Of a stretch of 64,000 nt of DNA, positions 1 through 9,317 are shown piece by piece. A program made the translations under genes and the position numbers. The stretch lies in contig CAWJHN010000004.1 of assembly GCA_963842725.1 (NCBI GenBank), positions 1,984,001 through 2,048,000 on the forward strand, written 5' to 3'. The notes below the pieces were generated by a model. It searched no databases and was not told the origin of the DNA. It saw nothing but the letters and a program-made list of their open reading frames with translations. Numbering within the stretch: the stretch's first letter is position 1; each line of letters starts with the position of its first letter. This stretch comes from UBA10649 sp963842725. GTDB lineage: Bacteria > Actinomycetota > Actinomycetes > S36-B12.

Positions 1-645
1 GAGCCGGCCGGACGGCGCCACGATGGGGGCGTTGGCACCCACCCGGCCCGGGGCGATCACGTGGAACCCGTAGCCGGTGCTGGCGGCGCCGTCGGCGTGG
101 ATGGAGATCGCGGCGTCGGCCTTGTTCCGGTTGCCGATCGCGGCCCGCTCGGTGATGCATGGGCCGACCCCAGAGTCGCTGGGCCGGGTCAGCACGACGG
201 TGGCTCCCCGTGCCCGCAGGATCACGGCCAGCCGGTTCGCCATGTCCCAGGTGAAGGCGTGCTCGGCGTAGCCGGCGTTGGACTGGGTGCCGGAGGAGTC
301 GCAGCGCTTGCGCCCGTTGCCGATGTCGACGAGGCGCGAGACCACCTTGGGGTTGGCGGCGTTGCGCCCGTTGTGGCCGGGGTCGATCACGATCGTCCGG
401 CCCGCCAGCGGGCGCTTCGCCGCCGCGAGGGAGACGGGCGGCGACGTCGCCGGGGGGCTGGTCAGCGACGGACCCGCGGAACCCGCCGTGGACCTGCTCG
501 GCCCGGCGCTTGCGGTGCTTGCGGTGCTTGCGGTGATGGCCGAGGTGGGCGCGGCCGTGGCCTCGGTGGCCGAGGACGGCGTCGCGCAGGCGGCCAGCAG
601 GGTCATCGCGACGGCGGCCAGCAGGCGGGCGGAGGTCGGAGTCAC
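1..645 (-). CDS. N-acetylmuramoyl-L-alanine amidase lipoprotein, C-terminus off the window
   Basis: Zinc-dependent amidase of the Amidase_3 family, expected to cleave the bond between MurNAc and the stem peptide outside the cell. About 215 residues are visible; the end lies beyond base 1. The chosen start is a GTG at 645, ten bases after the stop of the upstream gene, followed by a short hydrophobic segment and a lipobox (LLAAC). A Ser/Thr/Ala-rich linker follows, which includes a 9-base unit repeated three times at 508-534 coding for AST repeats. The catalytic domain shows DPGHNG (zinc His), a conserved Glu in NAGYAEHAF, and SIHADG (zinc His). It is probably co-transcribed with the tRNA-modification gene before it. 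Confidence 0.85.
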   Translation of the reverse strand, partial: MTPTSARLLAAVAMTLLAACATPSSATEATAAPTSAITASTASTASAGPSRSTAGSAGPSLTSPPATSPPVSLAAAKRPLAGRTIVIDPGHNGRNAANPKVVSRLVDIGNGRKRCDSSGTQSNAGYAEHAFTWDMANRLAVILRARGATVVLTRPSDSGVGPCITERAAIGNRNKADAAISIHADGAASTGYGFHVIAPGRVGANAPIVAPSGRL

Positions 646-655
646 TCAGGCATCC

Positions 656-1672
656 TCACCCATCGGTACCCGTCGCCGCCGCCCTGCTCAGCCGATCGGT
701 CACCGCGGCGCTCAGCCCGGGGTGGGCGGTGTCGTCCGGCGGGATCGCCACCACCCGGTCGAGTCCGCGCCGGTCGGCCTCCCGCAGTGCCGTGTAGAGC
801 GTCCGGGCGTACTGCTCGGCCCCCTGCGGGGCGGCGAGCCGGGCTGCCCCCGGTGGTGTGTCCACGGCGACCGGCGCGAGCAGTCCCTGCCGGGTGCCGG
901 GCGCGGCGGAGGCAAGCAGGCGTTCGGCGTCCGCAGCGTCGTGGGCGAGCACGACGACCGCTCGGGGGGCGTAGTGCGCAGCGAGTGTTCCCGGGGCGCG
1001 CACCCCGGGCCGGGGCGCCGCGGCCAGAGCGACCCCGCCGAGCAGCTCGATCGCCTCGGGGCCGATCGCTCCCAGGCGCAGCAGCGCCGGTGCGCGGCCG
1101 GTGCAGTCCACGATCGTCGACTCGATGCCGACGTCGCTCGCCCCGCCCTCCAGCACGCAGTCCCGGCCGGGCACCAGGTAGGCACCGAGTTCGGTCACGA
1201 CGTCCTCGGCGCGGGTCGGGCTGACCCGTCCGAACCGGTTGGCGGACGGCGCCGCGAGGCCAGGATGGACACGCCCAGTGACGGAGGCGAAGGCGTCCAG
1301 CAGCCGGACGGCGACCGGGTGGGCGGGGCTGCGCAGCCCGACTGTGTCGCCGCCGCCGGTCACCGTGTCGCCGGCCCGGGATGAGCGGGGCAGCACCAGC
1401 GTGAGCGGACCCGGCCACAGCCGATCGGCCAGGTGCACTGCGTAGTCGGGCACGTCGCGGGCCCAGGCTGCAGGGCCGGTAAGGGCTGCTGGGCTGCCCA
1501 CATGCACGATCAGCGGGTGGTCGGCGGGCCGGCCCTTGGCCGCGTAGATCCGCGCCACCGCGTCGGGGTTCTCGGCGTCGGCGGCCAGGCCGTAGACGGT
1601 CTCGGTGGGCATCCCGACCAGTCCGCCGGCCTGCAGGCAGGCCACGGCGACGGCCAGGTCCGAGGTGATCAC
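656..1672 (-). CDS. L-threonylcarbamoyladenylate synthase (Sua5 type)
   Basis: Makes threonylcarbamoyl-AMP from threonine, bicarbonate and ATP, the first step of the t6A37 modification of ANN-decoding tRNAs in the cytoplasm. The 338-residue protein has the YrdC/Sua5 fold in residues 5-200, with MPTETVYGL near 21, KGRPADHPL near 46 and the SAN...SPT motif near 145. A C-terminal Sua5 domain runs from about 215 and is absent from the short TsaC type. The start is a GTG directly after a GGAGGG run, so the spacing is unusually tight. The amidase gene follows ten bases downstream. Confidence 0.9.
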   Translation of the reverse strand: MITSDLAVAVACLQAGGLVGMPTETVYGLAADAENPDAVARIYAAKGRPADHPLIVHVGSPAALTGPAAWARDVPDYAVHLADRLWPGPLTLVLPRSSRAGDTVTGGGDTVGLRSPAHPVAVRLLDAFASVTGRVHPGLAAPSANRFGRVSPTRAEDVVTELGAYLVPGRDCVLEGGASDVGIESTIVDCTGRAPALLRLGAIGPEAIELLGGVALAAAPRPGVRAPGTLAAHYAPRAVVVLAHDAADAERLLASAAPGTRQGLLAPVAVDTPPGAARLAAPQGAEQYARTLYTALREADRRGLDRVVAIPPDDTAHPGLSAAVTDRLSRAAATGTDG

Positions 1673-1853
1673 CCCTCCAGTCTCCCAGGCCTGGCGTGGC
1701 TACTGCGACGCGCCGGACGGCTACTCACCGTGGCTGACCCCGGGGTAGGGTTCCGAGCGCCAGAACGGCCGGTGCTGCACAGGTCGACCTAGCTCATCGG
1801 TGAGCGAATCCGTCGTCGGAGCACCCGCTCACCCGACCCTCGTGGAGGCCCAG

Positions 1854-3581
1854 ATGCCGTTGTCGCCCGGAGTGCGCCACACGATGCGCGCCCCGTTGGC
1901 CACGGCGCTGGCGCTGGCGATGACCGGCGGGTTGCTGCTCGGCACGGCACCCGTCGCCGCTGCCGCCTCAACCGGCCCCGTCGTCCCCAAACTGACCTGG
2001 CGCTCGTGCGGCGCGCCGCTGCTGTGCGCCACCGCGCGGGTGCCGCTGGACTGGTCCAGGCCCAGGGGGGCCACCATCGCCCTGGCCCTGGCCAAGCTGC
2101 CGGCCAAGAACCGGTCGAAGAAGATCGGCACCCTGTTCGTCAACCCGGGCGGCCCCGGCGGGTCAGGGGTCGACATGATGCGCGCAGACCCGGAGGCCCT
2201 CCCGGCCTCGGTGCGAGCCCGGTTCGACGTGATCGGTTTCGACCCGCGCTTCGTCGGATCCAGCCGGCCGATGGCCAGCTGCATGTCCGACGACCCCTTC
2301 ATCGACTTCATCTCGGCCCAGCCGGCGTTCCCGGTGACCGGCTCCCAGGAGTCGGCCTTCGCCGCCGCCCAGGCCGGCTACGCCAAGCGGTGCGACCGGC
2401 GCAGCTACCTGAAGTACGCCTCCACCGCGTCGGTGGCCCGCGACCTCGACCTGCTGCGCCGGGCCGTCGGCGACGCCAAGCTCACGTACGTCGGCTACTC
2501 CTACGGCACCTACCTGGGCCAGATGTACGCCCAGCTCTACCCGTCCAAGGTGCGGGCGATGGTGCTGGACGGCGTGCTCGACGCCCAGGCCTGGGCCACG
2601 GGCTCCGGTGAGGAGTGGCGGTCGACGCCGTTCAGCGCGCGAATCGGCAGCGCGCACGGTTCCTGGAGCACCCTGCAGGAGTTCTTCCGGCTCTGCCGCG
2701 CGGCGGGTCGCTCCCGGTGCGACCTGGCCGCCCAGGGCGATCCGGCCGCCACCTACCGCGAGATCGCCGACCAGCTGCTGGCCGCGCCGATCCCGCTCGG
2801 CGGCGGGCTCGAGCTCGACTACGCGACCCTGGTCAGCGCCACGGCGTCGGTGCTGTACGCCCCGGCGTACTGGCAGGTCTTCGCCGCGGAGCTGCAGGCG
2901 CTGTACCTCGAGCTGACCCAGGACGCCACCGTGATCAGCTCCGGCTCCGCGGGCCAGACCCGCGTCGCGGCGTCCCTGCCGTCACGGTTGCGCGTGGTGG
3001 CGGCGTCGGTGCACGCCCGCACCACGCAGGCCGGGGACCGGTCGGTGATGCCCGCGTTCGCACGACCCGACCGGTTCAGGCGTTCGGCGGAGCGGCCGTT
3101 GCCGTCGAAGCCGGCCCCGGCCCCGACGTTCACCCCGGCTGACAACTCCACCGCCACCTTCGCCGCGGTCGCCTGCGCCGACGGCCGCAACCCCAGCGAC
3201 GCCGCGGCCTGGGCGAGCGCGGCCCAGCAGCAGGACGACGCGAATCCCTACTTCGGGCGCGCCTGGACCTGGGCCGGGGTGCTCTGCGCCACATGGACCC
3301 ACCGCGACCCGAACGCCTATCTCGGGCCCTTCGGCACCCGGACCGCGGCCCCGATCATGGTGGTGAGCACCCGCTTCGACCCGGCCACGCCCTACGAGGG
3401 CGCGGTCGCCACCGCGGCGCGGTTCCCCGGCGCCCGGCTGCTCACCGTGAACGGATACGGACACACGAGTTCGGCGATGCCGAGTGCCTGCGTGCAGCGG
3501 TCGGTGGCCTATTACCTGCTCACCCAGAAGCCGCCCCGGAAGGGTGCGTACTGCCGTCAGGACGAGACCCCGTTCCGCTGA
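1854..3581 (+). CDS. Secreted alpha/beta hydrolase, S33 tripeptidyl-aminopeptidase-like
   Basis: Exported serine hydrolase of the Streptomyces SlpD/SlpE/TAP family, which removes N-terminal peptides. I prefer the ATG at 1854, which has GGAGG seven bases upstream, over a GTG at 1800 in the same frame. The 575-residue product begins with a signal peptide (APLATALALAMTGGLLLGTA). Visible parts are the oxyanion loop NPGGPGGSG, the nucleophile elbow GYSYGT (Ser216), Asp509 in TRFDPATPYEGA and His537 in GYGHTS; the last two lie in the C-terminal TAP-like domain. Natural substrate is unknown. The gene stands alone, about 180 bases from the divergent Sua5 gene. Confidence 0.85.
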   Translation: MPLSPGVRHTMRAPLATALALAMTGGLLLGTAPVAAAASTGPVVPKLTWRSCGAPLLCATARVPLDWSRPRGATIALALAKLPAKNRSKKIGTLFVNPGGPGGSGVDMMRADPEALPASVRARFDVIGFDPRFVGSSRPMASCMSDDPFIDFISAQPAFPVTGSQESAFAAAQAGYAKRCDRRSYLKYASTASVARDLDLLRRAVGDAKLTYVGYSYGTYLGQMYAQLYPSKVRAMVLDGVLDAQAWATGSGEEWRSTPFSARIGSAHGSWSTLQEFFRLCRAAGRSRCDLAAQGDPAATYREIADQLLAAPIPLGGGLELDYATLVSATASVLYAPAYWQVFAAELQALYLELTQDATVISSGSAGQTRVAASLPSRLRVVAASVHARTTQAGDRSVMPAFARPDRFRRSAERPLPSKPAPAPTFTPADNSTATFAAVACADGRNPSDAAAWASAAQQQDDANPYFGRAWTWAGVLCATWTHRDPNAYLGPFGTRTAAPIMVVSTRFDPATPYEGAVATAARFPGARLLTVNGYGHTSSAMPSACVQRSVAYYLLTQKPPRKGAYCRQDETPFR

Positions 3582-3620
3582 GGTGGTCGTGACCGGCCCC
3601 TCCGGGAGAGGATGGGGCCG

Positions 3621-4439
3621 ATGACCTCCTCGACGACACCAGGCGACACGGCACCGTCCTCGCCGAGCCGGGCCGCCCAGCTCGGCCTGACCGCACCCCA
3701 CGTCGCCGGCGGCGCGCTGGCCTCGGTGACCGCTGCCCTGGCCGCCTCCCGGCTCGGCGTCGGCGGGACCCTGATCGGTGCCGCGGTGGGCTCGGTGGTC
3801 AGCACCATCGGCGGCGCGCTCTACGCGCACTCGCTGGACCGGGCCGGGCAACGAGTGATCACCACCCGGCAGCGCCTGATCCGCCCGGCGACCGGGACCG
3901 ACCTGAGCGATCCGGTGGCCCTGCCACCGGAGCTGGACGCCCGGTCGGGGGTGGTCGCCGAGGGCACGTCCACCGAGGTGCCCACCGAGCCTGCGAGTGA
4001 GCCGGCAGCCGAACCCGCCTCCGGTCGGCGCGCACGGCGCGATGCTCCTGCGCGGCAGCGGCCGAGCTGGAAGGTTCTGGTCGCGGCGGGCGTGGGGCTG
4101 TTCGCGCTGACCATGGGGGTGATCACCGGGCTGGAGTTCCTGCTGGGGCACCCGGTCTCGGACTCCAGCTCCTCGGGCACCACGGTGCAGCGGGCGGTGG
4201 ACCCGGCTCCGGACGTCGAGCCGAGCGTCACGCCCTCGGCCGACGAGGACTCGCCCGCGCCGACGGCCAGTGCGGACGCCACGGAGTCGGTCCCGGCGGA
4301 CGCCTCGCCGACCGCCTCGCCGATCGAGGCCTCGCCCAGCCCCACCGCGGCCGAGGTCCCGGTCGAGTCGCCGGCCGCGCCGTCCGCGGTGCCGACCGAC
4401 CAGGTGCCGGAGCTCTCGCCGGCCCCGGCCGCGAGCTGA
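3621..4439 (+). CDS. Two-segment membrane protein with Ser/Pro-rich tail, unknown function
   Basis: I do not recognise a named family. A first ATG lies at 3612, but GGGAGAGG at 3604-3611 is spaced correctly only for the ATG at 3621, giving 272 residues. A glycine/alanine-rich hydrophobic stretch lies near residues 25-70, followed by an acidic and then basic linker. A clear transmembrane helix (VLVAAGVGLFALTMGVITGL) lies near 152. The last 90 residues are Ser, Pro, Ala, Glu and Thr and look like an extracytoplasmic low-complexity stalk. It sits five bases before the hydrolase-ABC fusion, so it may belong to that operon. Confidence 0.65.
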   Translation: MTSSTTPGDTAPSSPSRAAQLGLTAPHVAGGALASVTAALAASRLGVGGTLIGAAVGSVVSTIGGALYAHSLDRAGQRVITTRQRLIRPATGTDLSDPVALPPELDARSGVVAEGTSTEVPTEPASEPAAEPASGRRARRDAPARQRPSWKVLVAAGVGLFALTMGVITGLEFLLGHPVSDSSSSGTTVQRAVDPAPDVEPSVTPSADEDSPAPTASADATESVPADASPTASPIEASPSPTAAEVPVESPAAPSAVPTDQVPELSPAPAAS

Positions 4440-4444
4440 CGGGC

Positions 4445-7183
4445 GTGCGCCGCCCCTCCCGGCGCCGAGCGCTGCTGCTCGTCCCGTCGGCCGCGGTGGT
4501 GGCGGCGCTGGTGGGGTTCCTCGGCGTCCGGCTGCTGGCCGATCCGCCGGTGCGGATGGAACAGCTGAGCGTGCCGGGGGTCCCTGAGGCCGGCGCCGCG
4601 GTCGAGCTCGACGCGGCGCTCTACCGCCCGCCGTCCGGCTCCGGCCCGTGGCCGGCGGTGATGCTCGCGCACGGCTACGGCGGTTCCCGGGACGATCTGG
4701 ACGGCGAGGCCCGCCGGCTCGCCGGTGCCGGGTACCTGGTGCTCACCTGGACGGCGCGGGGGTTCGGCCGGAGCCAGGGGCTGATCCACCTGGATTCCCC
4801 CGACTACGAGGTCGCCGACGCCAAGCTCCTGCTGGACCGGCTGGCGTCCCGGCCGGACGTGGCCCGTGACGGCCCCGGCGACCCCACGGTCGGGGTGGCC
4901 GGGGCCTCCTACGGCGGCGCGGTCGCGCTGCTGCTGGCCGGAACGGATCCGCGGGTGGACGCGATCGCACCGCAGATCACGTGGAACGACCTGCGCCGGG
5001 CCCTGTTCCCGCAGGCGGTCCTGCCCGAGCGAGCAGGGGAGCCCGGGAGTGCTGCGGCGCCGGCTCCGGTGCCGGGCGCTGGCAGCGGGGTGTTCAAGAA
5101 GGGGTGGGCCGGGGTGTTCTTCGGACCCCGGGCGGGCACCGATCCGGCGGGCCCGGCTCAGAACAGCCTCTGCGGCCGGCTCGCCGCGGAGGTGTGCCAG
5201 GCCTATCTCGAGGTGGCGGCAAGCGGCCGAGCGACGCCGAGGATGCTCGACCTGCTGGCGGCGTCCAGCCCCGCCCGGGTGCTCTCCCGGATCACCGCCC
5301 CGACGCTGATCGTGCAGGGTGAGGCGGACTCGTTGTTCCCCCTCGGCGAGGGCGACGCCAATGCCGCCGGGATCGCCACCAACGGCACGCCGGTCAAGCT
5401 GGTCTGGACCGGGGGCGGGCACGACGGCGGCCCGGACGAACGGGACCGGGTGCGCGCACTCACCCTGGACTGGTTCGACGCCCATCTGCGGGGCATCGGG
5501 ACGGTCGACACCCGGTTCGAGGCCACCGTCGGTGCCGCCGCGATCTCCTCCGACGACAGCAATCCCGAACCTCTGATCCGGGCCGCGCCTGGCGCGCCCG
5601 GCGTGAACCGCGATGCGCAATCCGTTGTCCGGCAACGCATCACGCTGAGTGGGGCGGAGCAGACCCTCGTCTCCCCGGCGGGTGGCTGGCCGGCCGCGGT
5701 GACCGCCCTGCCCGGGGCGGGGATCGGTGGGCTGTCGGTGTCGGCCGCTCCCGGCAGTCTGGCCAGTCCGGCCGGGCAGGTCGCCGTGTTCGACTCGGCC
5801 CCGCTGGCCTCGCGGGTGCAGTTGGTGGGTTCCGGCTCGGTGCGGCTGCGGGTCTGGTCGACCACCGGCGAGGCGACCCTCTTCGTCTCCCTGCAGGACG
5901 CCTCGCCCTACGGGCCGGTGCGCCTGCCCGGGGGTCTGGTCAGCCCGCTGCGGCTGACCGGCATCCCCGAGGACGGCATCGAGGTTACCGTCGCGCTGCC
6001 GGCGGTGGTGCGTGACATCGCCACCGGGCACCGGCTCCGGCTGGCGGTCAGTGCCACCGACCAGGCGTACGCGGTGCCGCTGGACGCCCGTCAGTACCGG
6101 GTCGAGCTGGTCGACGGCGCGGTGAGCGTTCCGACGGTGGCGATGACCGTCCTCGACGCCGGCGGACTCACCCGCCTGCTGCCCTGGGCGCTGGCCCTGA
6201 TCGCCGCGGCCGGTCTGATCGTGGGCGCCTGGATCTGGCGCGGACGGCGGGTGGCCCGGCTCGCGCCGTCCGCCGACCTGGTCGAGGTGCCGTTGGCGGT
6301 GGCCGGCCTGGGCAAGGCGTACGGGAACGGGTTCCGCGCCGTCCAGGACGTGTCTCTGCAGGTGGAGCAGGGCTGGGTGCTCGGACTGCTCGGGCCGAAC
6401 GGCGCCGGCAAGACGACTGTGCTTCGGATGCTGATGGGTCTGATCCGGCCCACTGAGGGCGAGATCCGGGTGTTCGGCCACCTCGTCGGGCCCGGTGCGC
6501 CGGTGCTCTCGCGGGTCGGGTCCTTCGTCGAGGGGCCGGGGTTCCTGCCGCACGTGAGCGGCCTGGACAACCTGAGGCTGTACTGGGCCGCGACCGGGCG
6601 CCCCGACCGGGAGGCGTTCTTCGAGGAGGCGCTGGAGGTGGCCGGGCTCGGCGCCGACGTGCAGCGCACCGTGCGCACCTACAGCCAGGGCATGCGGCAA
6701 CGGCTGGCGATCGCCCAGGCCATGCTCGGCCTGCCCGATCTGCTGGTGCTGGACGAGCCGACCAACGGGCTCGACCCGCCGCAGATCCGTGAGATGCGTG
6801 AGGTGCTCACCCGCTACGCCGCGACCGGACGCACGGTGGTGGTCTCCAGCCACCTGCTGGCCGAGGTGGAGCAGACCTGCAGCCACGTGGTGGTGATGCA
6901 CCAGGGGTCGGTGGTGGCCGCAGGCGTGGTGTCCGACCTGGTCGGTTCGGCCACGGCGCTGCTGGTCGACGTCGACGACCCGGTGCGGGCCGCAGCGGTG
7001 GCGGAAGGGCTGCCGGGGGCACGCGACGTCCGGCAGACGCCGTCAGGGCTGACCCTGGAACTGGTCGGGGTGCCGCGGTCGACGCTGGTGCGGGCCCTGG
7101 TCGAGGCCGGACTGTCGGTGGAACGGATCACGCCGCGCCGCGGGCTCGAGGAGGCCTTCCTGGCCCTGGTGGGGGAGAGCTGA
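4445..7183 (+). CDS. Fusion of S15-type alpha/beta hydrolase, membrane anchor and ABC transporter ATPase
   Basis: One 912-residue frame joins two enzymes. Residues about 10-30 form a transmembrane anchor. Residues 45-350 are an alpha/beta hydrolase of the CocE/X-Pro dipeptidyl-peptidase type, with GASYGG (Ser155) and GGGHDGG. A jelly-roll-like domain follows to about 570, then a second transmembrane helix near 578-598. Residues 615-912 are a complete ABC ATPase: GPNGAGKTT near 650, YSQGMRQR signature, LLVLDEPTNGLD Walker B and SSHLL switch. The hydrolase should lie outside and the ATPase inside the membrane. The permease gene overlaps the stop by one base. Similar fusions occur in actinobacteria as far as I recall; the substrate is unknown. 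Confidence 0.88.
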   Translation: MRRPSRRRALLLVPSAAVVAALVGFLGVRLLADPPVRMEQLSVPGVPEAGAAVELDAALYRPPSGSGPWPAVMLAHGYGGSRDDLDGEARRLAGAGYLVLTWTARGFGRSQGLIHLDSPDYEVADAKLLLDRLASRPDVARDGPGDPTVGVAGASYGGAVALLLAGTDPRVDAIAPQITWNDLRRALFPQAVLPERAGEPGSAAAPAPVPGAGSGVFKKGWAGVFFGPRAGTDPAGPAQNSLCGRLAAEVCQAYLEVAASGRATPRMLDLLAASSPARVLSRITAPTLIVQGEADSLFPLGEGDANAAGIATNGTPVKLVWTGGGHDGGPDERDRVRALTLDWFDAHLRGIGTVDTRFEATVGAAAISSDDSNPEPLIRAAPGAPGVNRDAQSVVRQRITLSGAEQTLVSPAGGWPAAVTALPGAGIGGLSVSAAPGSLASPAGQVAVFDSAPLASRVQLVGSGSVRLRVWSTTGEATLFVSLQDASPYGPVRLPGGLVSPLRLTGIPEDGIEVTVALPAVVRDIATGHRLRLAVSATDQAYAVPLDARQYRVELVDGAVSVPTVAMTVLDAGGLTRLLPWALALIAAAGLIVGAWIWRGRRVARLAPSADLVEVPLAVAGLGKAYGNGFRAVQDVSLQVEQGWVLGLLGPNGAGKTTVLRMLMGLIRPTEGEIRVFGHLVGPGAPVLSRVGSFVEGPGFLPHVSGLDNLRLYWAATGRPDREAFFEEALEVAGLGADVQRTVRTYSQGMRQRLAIAQAMLGLPDLLVLDEPTNGLDPPQIREMREVLTRYAATGRTVVVSSHLLAEVEQTCSHVVVMHQGSVVAAGVVSDLVGSATALLVDVDDPVRAAAVAEGLPGARDVRQTPSGLTLELVGVPRSTLVRALVEAGLSVERITPRRGLEEAFLALVGES

Positions 7184-8085
7184 TGCCGGCACGCGGACAC
7201 CATCTCGGGCTCGACGCCGCCGGCGAGCCGATCGGCCACGGCGACGACGGCGCCGTGCTCGGCTACCGGGCGTCGGCCACCCTGCCGTGGCGGGTCGAGG
7301 TGCGTCGTCAGCTCCGCCGGCGCCGTACACAGATCACGGTGGGACTGCTGATCGTGCTGCCCTTCCTGCTGGTCGCGGCCTTCCTGCTCGGCGACGACTC
7401 ACCGGGCAACGGGGCTCCGGGGCTGGTCAACGTGGCCACCGAGGGCGCGGCCAACTTCACCCTGTTCGTGCTCTTCGCCGCCACCGGCTTCCTGCTGGTG
7501 GTGGTGTTCGCGCTGTTCGCAGGGGACACCGTGGCCAGCGAGGCGAGCTGGTCGAGCCTGCGCTACCTGCTCGCCTCGCCGGTTCCGCGCGGGGTGCTGC
7601 TGCGTCGCAAGCTCGCTGTGGCGCTGGGGTTCTCGGCGTTCAGCCTGGTGCTGCTGCCGGTCGTCGCCTACCTGGCCGGTGGCCTGTTCTTCGGGTGGGC
7701 CCCGATCAGGACGCCGCTGGGCACCACGATCGGCGGGCTGGAGGCGATCGGTCGGCTGGCGCTGGCGGTCGGCTACCTGGGGCTGACCCTGGTGTTCGTC
7801 TCGGCCCTGGCCTTCTGGCTGGGGGTGTGGACCGATGCCCCGCTGGGCGCCGTCGGCGGGGCGGTGATGCTGGTGATCGTCTCCAACATCCTGGACGCGG
7901 TGACCGCGCTGGACCCGTGGCGGGTGGTGCTGCCCACGCACTACTCCTACGCCTGGCTCGACCTGCTGGCCCCGGAGATCGCCTGGGGTGGCATGGCCCG
8001 CGGCGTCCTCTGGTCCCTCACCTACGCCCTGGCCCTCCTGACCGCCGCCTTCTGGCACTTCCACCACAAAGACATCACCAGCTGA
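7183..8085 (+). CDS. ABC-2 type transporter permease
   Basis: Membrane partner of the preceding ATPase. The ATG overlaps the upstream stop (ATGA-type junction). The 300-residue protein has about 45 cytoplasmic residues and then six hydrophobic segments in the usual ABC-2 layout, starting with ITVGLLIVLPFLLVAAFLLG. A cytoplasmic loop reads LRYLLASPVPRGVLLRRKLA, typical of this family. Together with the fused ATPase it should form a two-component exporter. Whether the hydrolase acts on the exported product is inference. A long palindrome follows 50 bases downstream and may act as terminator. Confidence 0.85.
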   Translation: MPARGHHLGLDAAGEPIGHGDDGAVLGYRASATLPWRVEVRRQLRRRRTQITVGLLIVLPFLLVAAFLLGDDSPGNGAPGLVNVATEGAANFTLFVLFAATGFLLVVVFALFAGDTVASEASWSSLRYLLASPVPRGVLLRRKLAVALGFSAFSLVLLPVVAYLAGGLFFGWAPIRTPLGTTIGGLEAIGRLALAVGYLGLTLVFVSALAFWLGVWTDAPLGAVGGAVMLVIVSNILDAVTALDPWRVVLPTHYSYAWLDLLAPEIAWGGMARGVLWSLTYALALLTAAFWHFHHKDITS

Positions 8086-8135
8086 CGAGTGTCCTCCGCG
8101 CCCCATCTCCGCGCCCTATCTCCGCGACCCGCGTT

Positions 8136-8192
8136 CGAGTGGTCAATTTCGCCCCGTTTCACTGCTCGAAACGGGGCGAAATTGACCACTCG
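8136..8192. repeat. Long palindrome, family A copy 1
   Basis: Perfect inverted repeat with 25-base arms (8136-8160 and 8168-8192) around a 7-base loop. The arm begins CGAGTGGTCAATTTCGCCCC. Near-identical copies lie at 9318-9374 and 34534-34590. It can fold as a strong hairpin and may terminate transcription from either side, but the conserved sequence points to a repeat family. Confidence 0.9.
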
Positions 8193-8233
8193 AGCGGGGG
8201 TCGAGCGGGGGTCGAGCGGGGGTCGAGCGGGGG
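8190..8233. repeat. Four tandem copies of an 11-base unit
   Basis: The unit TCGAGCGGGGG is repeated four times without change, directly next to the right arm of the palindrome. Each unit starts with the TCGAG found at the arm end, suggesting slippage that began at the palindrome edge. Confidence 0.85.
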
Positions 8234-8254
8234 TCGCGGCGGGCCTGGAGGGCC

Positions 8255-9241
8255 TCAGACCGGGGCGCCGGCCTGGCGGAGTGCCTCGCGCATGCGGTTG
8301 ATGGCGGCCTGCTGGCCCCGGAAGATGTCGAAGGCGACGAACAGGCGAAGGGTCCAGCCGACCTCCTCCATCCGCTCCAGCCGACCGATGTCCTGACGGC
8401 GCCGGCGGTTGCTGGCACGCCCGAGGGCCACCTGCTGGTCGCTGTCCCTGGCGAAGTGGTGCTCGCCGTCGTAGTCGGCGCCGACCTTCCACTCCCGCCA
8501 GGACAGGTCCGGCGTGTGCACCGGGAAGCCGTCCTCGTCGTACACGCAGCGATTGACCTCGGGCGTGGGCAGGCCCGCCCCGGCGAACAGCAGCCGGAGC
8601 CGGGTCTCGGTCGGGGCGTCCACCCGATCCGCGCTGGCCGCGAGTGCCTGCCGCAGCACGTGGGCCCCCCGTCGTCCAGACCAGGCGTCCAGCCTGACCG
8701 CCAGCCGGGCCGCCCCGCTGCCTGCGCCGCGGCTCGGCTCGAACCGGCGTCGGATCGCGTCCGCCAGGACGACGAGCTCGATCGGGTCCATCCCCGCCGC
8801 GCCCAGGTCACACCAGGTGCGTTCGGGCGACGTGATCCGAAGGCCGCTCCGCTCGACGACGTCGCCGGGCAGCCAGGACACGCGGTGGCTCTGGATGCCC
8901 CGGAACCGGGGCCGCACCGACCCCGCAGGGACGCTGACGTGCAGGCGCTCGTCGTCGCCGCACGGGCGGACATCGGTGAGGCCGGCGACCCGGGTCGGGG
9001 TAGGCCAGCCGTCGAGGCGGACGGCGGTGCCGTGGGAGAACGCAGCCGGCGCGGGCAGCGCGAGACGCGCGGCCCGGCATCGGTCGAGCAGGCTCTCGCT
9101 GCGGTCGGTGGCCAGGATCCGGACTCCGGGTCCGGTGGCGCGGAAACGGGCGCCGTCCGCCACCTTCCGGCTGACGCCGACCTCGCGGGCCCGCTCCACG
9201 CGGAACGGCCCGCTCCGCAGCTCCTCCGGGATCTCACGCAC
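8255..9241 (-). CDS. DUF559/Vsr-like endonuclease-domain protein
   Basis: Actinobacterial protein with a C-terminal PD-(D/E)XK-like domain of the DUF559/Vsr type and an N-terminal region resembling AbiEi-type antitoxins. The start chosen is a GTG at 9241 after a GGGTGGGGG run, giving 328 residues; the frame stays open further upstream through a palindrome, which is not credible coding sequence. The nuclease core shows GADYDGEHHF near 250 and a basic RASNRRRRQDIGRLERM helix, then GWTLRLFVAFDIF. No partner toxin is adjacent. The gene is bracketed by two copies of palindrome family A, 62 bases beyond its stop and 76 bases before its start. Function is unproven; members of this family vary strongly between strains. 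Confidence 0.7.
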   Translation of the reverse strand: MREIPEELRSGPFRVERAREVGVSRKVADGARFRATGPGVRILATDRSESLLDRCRAARLALPAPAAFSHGTAVRLDGWPTPTRVAGLTDVRPCGDDERLHVSVPAGSVRPRFRGIQSHRVSWLPGDVVERSGLRITSPERTWCDLGAAGMDPIELVVLADAIRRRFEPSRGAGSGAARLAVRLDAWSGRRGAHVLRQALAASADRVDAPTETRLRLLFAGAGLPTPEVNRCVYDEDGFPVHTPDLSWREWKVGADYDGEHHFARDSDQQVALGRASNRRRRQDIGRLERMEEVGWTLRLFVAFDIFRGQQAAINRMREALRQAGAPV

Positions 9242-9317
9242 GCCCCCACCCTGCCCGACCCCACCCCGATCCCGAGAGTTATCCACAGCCCGCAGCAAGG
9301 AGCCTGCACCGGCCCCG

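Noticed and set aside
3821..6901. Very long open frame (over 1000 codons) on the minus strand
   Set aside because: It is antisense to the clearly real hydrolase-ABC fusion and has the His/Arg/Gly-rich composition of a shadow frame in GC-rich DNA.
8190..8233. Tandem repeat considered as a CRISPR fragment
   Set aside because: Units are 11 bases with no spacers and no cas genes are present.
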